A stretch of DNA of 64,000 bases from UBA7683 sp964397855 (GTDB lineage: Bacteria; Patescibacteriota; Saccharimonadia; Saccharimonadales; UBA7683): NCBI GenBank assembly GCA_964397855.1, contig CAYNKQ010000002.1, positions 1 to 64,000 on the forward strand, in the 5' to 3' direction. Positions 57,786 through 64,000 of the stretch are shown in pieces; position 1 is the first letter of the stretch; the number at the start of each line of letters is the position of its first letter. The position numbers were made by a program, and so were the translations under genes. The notes under the pieces were generated by a model that saw only the letters and a list, made by a program, of their open reading frames with translations, had not been told where the DNA came from and made no database searches.

Positions 57786-58256
57786 TTAAAATGGGATTTC
57801 TGAAAGATCAATCGGCTTGTCGTCGATATCTTCAATAATAACGTCTTCTTTTTTAGAACTCTTAGCTGGTGCACTACTTGAGCCTGAGCTTGAAGATCCG
57901 CCGCTAAATCCTGCACTATCACCTGCTCCACCGCCAACAAAGTTAAAGTCCTCAACAACAACCTCTACCTTGCTCCGCTTGTTACCGTCTTGCTCCCAGC
58001 TGCGCTGGTCAAGTCGTCCGGAAACAAGAATTGGTCGACCTTTTTGAATATACTGAGCGATGATTTCACCAGTTTTACCCCAGGCCACACAATCAAAGAA
58101 GCTAGCTTGCTCTTGGTTTGTGCCATCTTGGCCTTTCCATGTACGACTGACCGCGAGGCTGAAATTAGTAACGCTCTGACCGCTTGGTGTCTGACGAGTT
58201 TCTGGGTCACGCGTGAGGTTACCCATCAAAATTACTTTGTTGAAGCCCTTTGCCAT
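57786..58256 (-). CDS. ssb: Single-stranded DNA-binding protein
   Basis: This 156-residue protein has the OB fold in the first ~105 residues (FNKVILMGNLTRDPETRQTPSGQSVTNFSLAV, FFDCVAWGKTGEIIAQYIQKG). A Gly/Ser-rich linker follows, and an acidic tip ending DLSEIPF, the partner-binding peptide (DDDIPF in E. coli). It lies between rpsF and rpsR, 2 nt after the rpsF stop. Confidence 0.96.
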   Translation of the reverse strand: MAKGFNKVILMGNLTRDPETRQTPSGQSVTNFSLAVSRTWKGQDGTNQEQASFFDCVAWGKTGEIIAQYIQKGRPILVSGRLDQRSWEQDGNKRSKVEVVVEDFNFVGGGAGDSAGFSGGSSSSGSSSAPAKSSKKEDVIIEDIDDKPIDLSEIPF

Positions 58257-58258
58257 AT

Positions 58259-58609
58259 CTATTCCTCCTCTGAGTTAGAAACAGTTTCTGATTCCGCAAC
58301 TTTTTCATCTGCTGCTGGTGCTTTTGGATCTTTTTCTACCATCAAGTAACGAATCACTTCGTCAGTGATGTTAAGAAGTGCCTGAATCTTATTGGCGCTT
58401 GCAGGTGCAACAGAAACTTCAAACAATACATACACCGCAAAATCCTGCTTTACGATTTGGTACGCGAGCTTCTTTTTACCCCAGTTATCTTTTTTGACAA
58501 TCGTACCACCGTTATCGGCGATAATCTTTTCCACTTTTGTAAGTGGTTTTTCTAGATCAATCTCTAGGTCTGGGTGAAACAGTACTGTTAATTCGTACAA
58601 TTTTTCCAT
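58259..58609 (-). CDS. rpsF: Ribosomal protein bS6
   Basis: From ATG 58607-58609 (AAAGGGG about 9 nt upstream) the protein has 116 residues. It begins MEKLYELTVLFHPDL, with WGKKKLAYQIVKQDFAVYVLFEV, typical of bS6. The C-terminal ~20 residues are acidic. It is the first gene of the rpsF-ssb-rpsR operon. Confidence 0.95.
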   Translation of the reverse strand: MEKLYELTVLFHPDLEIDLEKPLTKVEKIIADNGGTIVKKDNWGKKKLAYQIVKQDFAVYVLFEVSVAPASANKIQALLNITDEVIRYLMVEKDPKAPAADEKVAESETVSNSEEE

Positions 58610-58687
58610 TAGTGAACCCCTTTCGGTCATCCGCTCTCACGAATGGCGTAATCTCACAAACTACGCTTGAGTTAATATTGTGATCAA

Positions 58688-58716
58688 ATTATACCAAATC
58701 TACCTCTGTTGGTCAA
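58688..58716 (-). promoter_or_regulatory. rpsF-ssb-rpsR promoter
   Basis: TTGACC (58711-58716), 17 nt, TATAAT (58688-58693). The ~70-nt leader can form a GCGTA/TACGC stem. A bS6:bS18-type autoregulatory leader is possible but not shown. Confidence 0.85.
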
Positions 58717-58821
58717 TATCACAACTGAGAGCCTAAAATGTCCACATTCAGTACGCGTATTAATAGACAGTTGTGGTTTAATAGACATAAGTGAATTCGT
58801 AAATATTAGAAGGGTCATGAT

Positions 58822-59787
58822 ATGGATCAACAGAATCAAGCATCAAATATAGAAGAAGCACCCCGTCCTCCCGTAGTAGAGGTTCCTGCGGTGAAGCACG
58901 AAGCAACAGCTGGCCAACTTATTCTGGGCTGGTTAACTTATGCTTTGTGGGGCTGGACGGTCCTAGCACTAAGCATATTGCTGACTACTGTTATAGCGAA
59001 CTTGGTTTCTGGCGCAGACACCAGTAGTTTTACTCCGTATGGTATTGCTGCAGTCATAGTGCTACTACCGATTGCTGCAGTCTGCGATTACTTCTATTCC
59101 AAACACGAACAGAACAAGAAAACTGGGGGCTCACTGATAATTATGGTGATCCACGCGGTTATTTTTGCGATCTTCTGCATCGGTTCTTTAATTGGAATGG
59201 TTTTTTCAATTGTGCAGTTATTTACTTCAGCCTCTAACACTTCAGCAACAATGACAGCTCTTTACAGTACATCAATCACAGCGATTCTATACGGTGCAGC
59301 ATTTGTTAGAACACTCAACCCCACAAAACCACGTTTCATCAAAAAAGCTTTTATGGTTTTTATGATCATCGTAACAATGGTGGTGGTAGTTCTGGCTATC
59401 ATTGGACCAGTAAGTTACGAGCGTTCTACGAGAGACGACCGACTTATAAGCGAAAATATTTCGTACCTTCAGCAAGCTATTGACACTTATGCCAGTGATA
59501 ACGGTAACTTACCGGCTCAGCTGTCAGACCTACAAACCACTGGCGACGCAACTAAACTCATAAAGAATGGCTTGGTAAGATATACTGCACATACGCAGGC
59601 TGCTACCAGTCGTTCTTTAAGTTATAGTTCAGGTACAACAAAAACGTTTTATTACGAATTTTGTGTGGATTATAAAAAACGCAGTGGTACATCATATGAC
59701 TCAAACGCCGACTACACCAGTTATATTTCAGCATATTCACACCCTGCTGGAGAGGTTTGCTACAAGCTTAAGACCTCAGCTTACTAG
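58822..59787 (+). CDS. DUF5671-like membrane protein with pseudopilin-like outer domain
   Basis: This 321-residue protein has about six hydrophobic helices in residues 30-205, the first four in a DUF5671-like region (ATAGQLILGWLTYALWGWTVLALSILLTT). After the last helix comes an outer domain (about 215-321) with LISENISYLQQAIDTYASDNGNLPAQLSDL. This resembles the GspG/pilin spine where peptides are laid out before a globular head. It has two Cys. AGAAGGG lies 9-10 nt before ATG. The function is not known. Confidence 0.7.
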   Translation: MDQQNQASNIEEAPRPPVVEVPAVKHEATAGQLILGWLTYALWGWTVLALSILLTTVIANLVSGADTSSFTPYGIAAVIVLLPIAAVCDYFYSKHEQNKKTGGSLIIMVIHAVIFAIFCIGSLIGMVFSIVQLFTSASNTSATMTALYSTSITAILYGAAFVRTLNPTKPRFIKKAFMVFMIIVTMVVVVLAIIGPVSYERSTRDDRLISENISYLQQAIDTYASDNGNLPAQLSDLQTTGDATKLIKNGLVRYTAHTQAATSRSLSYSSGTTKTFYYEFCVDYKKRSGTSYDSNADYTSYISAYSHPAGEVCYKLKTSAY

Positions 59788-60180
59788 GTTAATCTGGGTT
59801 GTAAAATCAGTATATTCTGGCATACCGTTGAAATAAGAATAGTCGACTACTCCTACAGCCGCAGCAGCTTTGACTGATGCTGTGATTCGATTTACAAGAG
59901 AACTGCGTATGATCTCCTAAATCTTCACTTGATATAGACAAAGCAGCCGATACCCCTAAGTTGATTGCTACCGAGCCAGACTTTGCCTCGCCGGCTTACA
60001 AGTTCATCCGCCCCAAGTATCGTGCCAGGATCAGCATGAATAACAGCCCGAAGAGTTTAATTCCAACTGGATAACCACCTACTATTTACCGTGATGAATG
60101 GAACCGTGTGCCCCATCACCTGTTGCGTGGGTTCAAAGTGCTCCCTCTGTAGCGCTTCCTGCTATATCAATCGGTATAAA
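59776..60180 (-). pseudogene. Possible decayed coding remnants on the minus strand
   Basis: The 419-bp gap after 59787 has no intact ORF. On the minus strand coding-like fragments appear in different frames: IVGGYPVGIKLFGLLFMLIL up to a stop at 59996-59998, then SGSVAINLGVSAALSISSED, and after a frame change SSLVNRITASVKAAAAVGVV up to 59776. One frameshift would join the last two. This looks like a broken gene or two, origin unknown. There is no promoter or RNA structure that I can support. Confidence 0.3.
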
Positions 60181-60206
60181 CATATGACGGCTAGTGGGTA
60201 AAGAGC

Positions 60207-62423
60207 CTACAGCTGCTCAGATTTTTCCTCATTTACAGCCTGTTCGCCACCGCCAAACACGTCGTCCATGCTAGAAACAAGCACATCGCGCGGCCGAGCG
60301 CCATCGGCTGGGCCAATGATACCTTGTTCTTCCATGTCTTCAATCAAGCGAGCAGCACGAGCATAGCCAACACGTAGACGACGTTGGAGTAGGCTGGCCG
60401 AGGCTTTGCCACTTTCTATTACACAGTTAACGGCATCTTTAAACATTGCATCGTCTGAGCCACCATCCATGTCCATAACAAGTCCTCCCTTGGCACTAAT
60501 CTGAACAGGCTGGGTAACAACTTCATCATTATAGTCTGGAGGGCTCTGCATTTTGATAAAGTCTGTCACCTTCATGATCTCAGGATCATCCAAGAACGCA
60601 GCTTGAACACGTCGAGGTTTTGGATGCGCCGCAGTAGTAATAAGTAAATCACCCTTGCCCAGCAACTTTTCGGCACCCATCTGGTCAATGATAGTCCGTG
60701 AATCAATTTGTGAAGCTACTGTGAAGGCGATACGAGCCGGGATGTTGGCCTTAATAAGACCGGTGATGACATCTACCGAAGGGCGCTGCGTGGCGAGTAC
60801 AAGATGAATACCAACGGCACGTGCCTTCTGGGCGATACGTACAATCAACGCTTCAACATCTCGAGCTGCTAGCATCATCAGGTCAGCAAGCTCATCAATT
60901 ACAATCACAATGTACGGCATGTGATCTTCTTTATTAGCTTCATTGAAACCTTGAATGTTGCGCTTTCCCTTTTCGGCGAGCAGAGTATAGCGTCGTTCCA
61001 TCTCATTGACTGCCCACTTCAGTGCAGAAATACACTTTTCAGGTTCTGTAATAACAGGTGTTAGTAGGTGTGGGATATGGTTATATGGCGTAAGTTCCAC
61101 TTGCTTTGGATCAACCAGAATCAGTTTGAGGTCAGCCGGAGAATTTCGGTACAGCATGCTTGTAAGCAGGGTATTAATCATTACAGATTTACCAGAACCA
61201 GTCTGACCGGCTACAAGAAGATGCGGCATAGTATCGAGCTCACCCACTACACCGTTACCTGATATGTCTTTGCCAATAGCAAACCCGAGCGGTGAACCAC
61301 TACCCTTCCAGGCATTGGTCTCGAGAATACTTCTAAGCGAAACCATGGCGGCCTTTTTGTTTGGCACTTCAATACCCACGGCTCGTTTTCCAGGAATTGG
61401 TGCTTCAATACGAATAGCTTCGGCACCAAGACTTAATGCTAAGTTACCGTCAAGTGAAGAAAGCTTTGAAAGACGCACACCAGCAGGTGGCTTGAGTGTG
61501 TACTGCGTGACTTTTGGCCCAACATTGGCTTCTTCCATCTCAACGTTGATCTTGAAGTCCTGCATTACATCTTTAATGACCTGGGCGTTGTGTTTAATGT
61601 CACCAGCGTCGGCTTTGCTCTGCTTGTTGCTTAGCAGATCAAGTCCTGGCAAGTTCCAGTTTGGATCGCTCGCCATAGTCAACGCTTCTTTGCTTTCTTC
61701 AACTTTATCTTGCGCTACAGAATTACGTAGCGTTGAGAGTCTTGAAGATTTTGGCTCTTCTTTGTCTTCATCTTCTGCCAAGAGTCCACCTGTGTTGAGT
61801 TTTAGTTCTGGAGTCTCACGTTTAACGGTAGGGGTTTCTTTTGCCTGCTGCTGCAAACCGTCTTCAGGTTGATCTCGCTTAAACGTGTCGAAGAACGCTT
61901 TAAATACGTCTCTGATTGGGATTTTAAATACAAATAATGCCGAGAGGAGTATCAGTGCAAACAACACAACTCCGGCAGCAATATTACTCAAGAATCCTCT
62001 TAAAAATTGATCGAGCGCAGCACCAACCATACCCCCACCCTGCCCATTGCTTACGGCAACTGTAGAATTAACTGGATCAACAAACAGATGTATGAAGCTA
62101 CTTAGGCTAGCCATGAAAACAAAGGCTCCAATATACACGCCCATTGGCAATCTGTTCTTTTCAGAAATCATCTTTTGTACCGTCAAGACAAGTAGCACGA
62201 GCGGAAGAACGAATGCACTATAACCAAAAACGCTACGAGTAGCGTCAAACAAGCCTTTTGGCATTGGGCCAGCAAGATTAAAGATAGCTAGCGTCAATAA
62301 GATCGCGGTTAAGCCGATAACAATACTAACGACCTGCTGCCACCACCCACTTGGCAAGATGTGTTGAGTTTTTGGTGGACTCTTTTTAACAGACTTCTTG
62401 GTGGATTTTTTCTTTTTTGCCAT
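60207..62423 (-). CDS. ftsK: DNA translocase FtsK/SpoIIIE
   Basis: This 738-residue septal DNA pump moves chromosome ends during division. Four N-terminal helices (about 28-165) come first, then a short acidic linker and the motor: VGPKVTQYTLKPPAGVR (alpha domain near 300), Walker A GQTGSGKS at 406-413, Walker B IVIVIDELADLMM near 510. A C-terminal gamma winged helix (ASASLLQRRLRVGYARAARLIEDMEEQG) near 670-700 reads orienting DNA sites. A Xer recombinase at 36657 is a plausible partner. Confidence 0.96.
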   Translation of the reverse strand: MAKKKKSTKKSVKKSPPKTQHILPSGWWQQVVSIVIGLTAILLTLAIFNLAGPMPKGLFDATRSVFGYSAFVLPLVLLVLTVQKMISEKNRLPMGVYIGAFVFMASLSSFIHLFVDPVNSTVAVSNGQGGGMVGAALDQFLRGFLSNIAAGVVLFALILLSALFVFKIPIRDVFKAFFDTFKRDQPEDGLQQQAKETPTVKRETPELKLNTGGLLAEDEDKEEPKSSRLSTLRNSVAQDKVEESKEALTMASDPNWNLPGLDLLSNKQSKADAGDIKHNAQVIKDVMQDFKINVEMEEANVGPKVTQYTLKPPAGVRLSKLSSLDGNLALSLGAEAIRIEAPIPGKRAVGIEVPNKKAAMVSLRSILETNAWKGSGSPLGFAIGKDISGNGVVGELDTMPHLLVAGQTGSGKSVMINTLLTSMLYRNSPADLKLILVDPKQVELTPYNHIPHLLTPVITEPEKCISALKWAVNEMERRYTLLAEKGKRNIQGFNEANKEDHMPYIVIVIDELADLMMLAARDVEALIVRIAQKARAVGIHLVLATQRPSVDVITGLIKANIPARIAFTVASQIDSRTIIDQMGAEKLLGKGDLLITTAAHPKPRRVQAAFLDDPEIMKVTDFIKMQSPPDYNDEVVTQPVQISAKGGLVMDMDGGSDDAMFKDAVNCVIESGKASASLLQRRLRVGYARAARLIEDMEEQGIIGPADGARPRDVLVSSMDDVFGGGEQAVNEEKSEQL

Positions 62424-62513
62424 TACAGGAGTAGTATACCATAAGCATTAACAATTTACAACATATTTATCGCAACTTTATCAAACACTTCGTGCCGTGC
62501 TTCTTGATTATAC

Positions 62514-63002
62514 TCAGAAGTTACATTCAGCCAGACTCTCTTTGGTCTCTGAGCTTACCACTGGCGCTTGTTTCGTTAACGGAACGACAGCGTACGCTAC
62601 TATCGGTGTAATCACTTGGGTTCTGGCACAGCCCTTCGCAGGCTGAGTAATAATCACGTTAGCCGCGTTGTCGTCGATACTTACTTCTATCCGAAAACCG
62701 GGTGTTGGCGACTGATAAATGAACGCTAAAAGTGTTTGGGTCTCGTAGTCAACAGGCGGCACCGGCGTATCCACTTGGACATTGTGGGTCTTAAGTACTT
62801 CGGTGAGTTGCTGGGCGCTCTGGATAACATTGGTTGAAACTTTTGGTTGCTCTGGCGATACTTTTTCTTCAACCCTAGCCTCTGATTGTTTTTGCTCCAA
62901 TTGAGAGTTGTCGGTACTGAAGTTAACCATGTATACCACACCCACTAAAGCCAGTAGAATTATCGCTAAAACGAGTGCAACTAGCTTATTTTGCCTGCTC
63001 AT
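62514..63002 (-). CDS. Membrane-anchored protein with PrcB-like domain
   Basis: From ATG 63000-63002 the protein has 162 residues. One helix (about 8-28), a Gln/Glu/Pro-rich stalk and a C-terminal domain (about 85-150) follow. The domain reads VDYETQTLLAFIYQSPTPGFRIEVSIDD then AYAVVPLTK, which resembles PrcB C-terminal domains. TATAAT (63009-63014) is 6 nt before this ATG with TTGTTC 18 nt further up, so the mRNA looks leaderless. An upstream in-frame start at 63038 lies above the -10 box and is unlikely. Confidence 0.6.
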   Translation of the reverse strand: MSRQNKLVALVLAIILLALVGVVYMVNFSTDNSQLEQKQSEARVEEKVSPEQPKVSTNVIQSAQQLTEVLKTHNVQVDTPVPPVDYETQTLLAFIYQSPTPGFRIEVSIDDNAANVIITQPAKGCARTQVITPIVAYAVVPLTKQAPVVSSETKESLAECNF

Positions 63003-63009
63003 ATCTCTA

Positions 63010-64000
63010 TTATACGCGCCTATGGGCACGGCGAACAAATAGTGATCTATTGAGCAAGATAAGGAGCACCAGACTTAGCGTAATGATAGCCATAGATCTG
63101 AGGGCCTTGACCATTCCGGTATTGGGCACACCTGGAATCCAAGCTGTGTCATCAGGCGTTTCATTGGTAGGCGGGGTCACCGGTGGCGTAACCGGAGTCT
63201 CAGGCTGCTCGGCAAACGTACCGGCTACGGCTAGAGCAGCGTCTATATCAACGCGCTTATGGTCAAGAGCGGTGTATCCAGCCCTATCCTCGGGCACTGT
63301 CACACCGGTAGACTTAAGACCGGCCAGAATACCATCAACAGAAGCATTCGGAGCTTTCTCACGAATTACCGCCCATGCACCTGCAACCACTGGAGATGCA
63401 AATGATGTACCAACATTTATAGTGTATTGGTCATTGAGCACAGCTCCCGGTGTAGCTAAAAAGAATCCGCCATCTTTATGAGGGGCCGATAGGCTCATAT
63501 CACCCCCAGGTGCGACTAGGTCTGTAAGTGGTCCTGCGTTTGAGTAAGAAGCCAGGTGATCATCGGCAGTAGTTGCAGAAACTCCTACTACATTGCTCAG
63601 ACACGCTGGTGAACTAATTTTGTTCTGGTTTCCCGATATGGCCCCAGAATTCCCCGCGGCAACAATAGTTGCGATATTTGCAGCCTTAAGGGTAGCGGCC
63701 GATGCGTTCATTGCAGCAAAAGTAGCACCACCGTGCGTATCACAACCCGATTGCGTCTCAGTGAAGAAGTTTGGGTCACCGATACTTACGTTAACTGCAG
63801 CAATCGGAATATTGATGGCATTAGTGTTATGAATCTCAATCACCCTGTTAAGTCCTGCCAGAACTAGAGAAAAGAGAGGTGCGTAACAAACTTGAGTTTG
63901 ATTGCTGGGGTTACCACATTGATCTGGCTTGCCAGAAACCTCAGTAATTTTTGCCACACTTTGTATAGCAATGATCTTACTCCCCTTCGCAATTCCAGAT
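63010..64000 (-). CDS. Subtilisin-like (S8) protease with sortase-type C terminus, N-terminally cut by window edge
   Basis: The visible 330 residues are the C-terminal part of a subtilase. The frame stays open to the right edge, so the true start lies outside. SGIAKGSKIIAIQSV at the edge, the oxyanion Asn in VAAGNSGA and the catalytic Ser in GTSFASPVVAGAWAVI are present, while the catalytic Asp and His are beyond the window. A Pro/Thr-rich linker leads to VPNTG, a hydrophobic helix and RRAHRRV, a clear sortase-like anchor. The protease is thus probably held at the cell surface. Confidence 0.9.
   Translation of the reverse strand, partial: SGIAKGSKIIAIQSVAKITEVSGKPDQCGNPSNQTQVCYAPLFSLVLAGLNRVIEIHNTNAINIPIAAVNVSIGDPNFFTETQSGCDTHGGATFAAMNASAATLKAANIATIVAAGNSGAISGNQNKISSPACLSNVVGVSATTADDHLASYSNAGPLTDLVAPGGDMSLSAPHKDGGFFLATPGAVLNDQYTINVGTSFASPVVAGAWAVIREKAPNASVDGILAGLKSTGVTVPEDRAGYTALDHKRVDIDAALAVAGTFAEQPETPVTPPVTPPTNETPDDTAWIPGVPNTGMVKALRSMAIITLSLVLLILLNRSLFVRRAHRRV

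Overview
The window looks like a chromosomal piece of a small-genome, monoderm-type bacterium of the Candidate Phyla Radiation, most likely Saccharibacteria (TM7). This rests on gene style and content, not on any search: a Gram-positive-type MurT/GatD pair, a large type IV pilus locus without an outer-membrane secretin, DUF11 surface proteins with a Cys-rich linker, sortase-like C termini, a threonyl-tRNA synthetase lacking the TGS domain, an unusual 16S V1 helix, and ordinary use of TGA as a stop codon.

Layout. The 5' end of a 16S rRNA gene (1-283, minus) has a strong promoter at 440-468. It is followed by PAP2-like, gyrA and gyrB genes (493-5523, minus). A DUF11/LPSTG surface protein and a partner membrane protein lie at 5669-8358 (plus). 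A VirD4/TraD-like ATPase with a Pro/Gln-rich tail and two small partners lies at 8434-12234 (minus). A gene-poor kilobase (12235-13340) holds a candidate structured RNA and a comM leader terminator. Then come comM, infC-rpmI-rplT (plus), RNase P RNA, a NUDIX-RNase H fusion, an HD-like protein, tRNA-Pro and rpmB. From 18637 to 27112 (minus) lie a degenerate MBL protein, an HTH-nucleotidyltransferase, gatD, murT, miaA, an ATL protein, thrS with a T-box leader, tRNA-Val, a kinase-like protein and tgt.

A second gene-poor region (27113-28096) has a heptamer tandem repeat, a large imperfect inverted repeat, and a tiny gene with a near-consensus promoter and its own terminator. After it come an NrdR-like gene, a membrane glycosyltransferase, three tRNAs (Thr, Asp, Arg), an acetyltransferase, a PpiC foldase, PH-domain proteins, ndk, uppP and a Xer recombinase. 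The type IV pilus locus fills 37592-52042 (minus): minor prepilins, PilD, the major pilin with its own strong promoter, PilC, PilT, PilB, PilO, PilN, PilM, and a large secreted protein with a membrane partner. The right end carries ychF, a Crp/Fnr-type regulator with a CRP-like operator, tlyA, efp, rpsF-ssb-rpsR, a DUF5671-like membrane protein, ftsK and a truncated sortase-type subtilase.

Notable threads. Several genes appear to be leaderless: the -10 box lies 6-9 nt before ATG and no Shine-Dalgarno is present. Others have good Shine-Dalgarno sites, so two initiation modes seem to coexist. infC appears to start at AUC. The T-box bulge of thrS (UGGA) matches the UCCA end of the tRNA-Thr encoded 5.5 kb away. 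The best candidates for something undescribed are the solitary 40-residue gene at 27818, the RNA candidates at 12258-12432 and 18155-18277, and the pilus-linked 778-residue protein.
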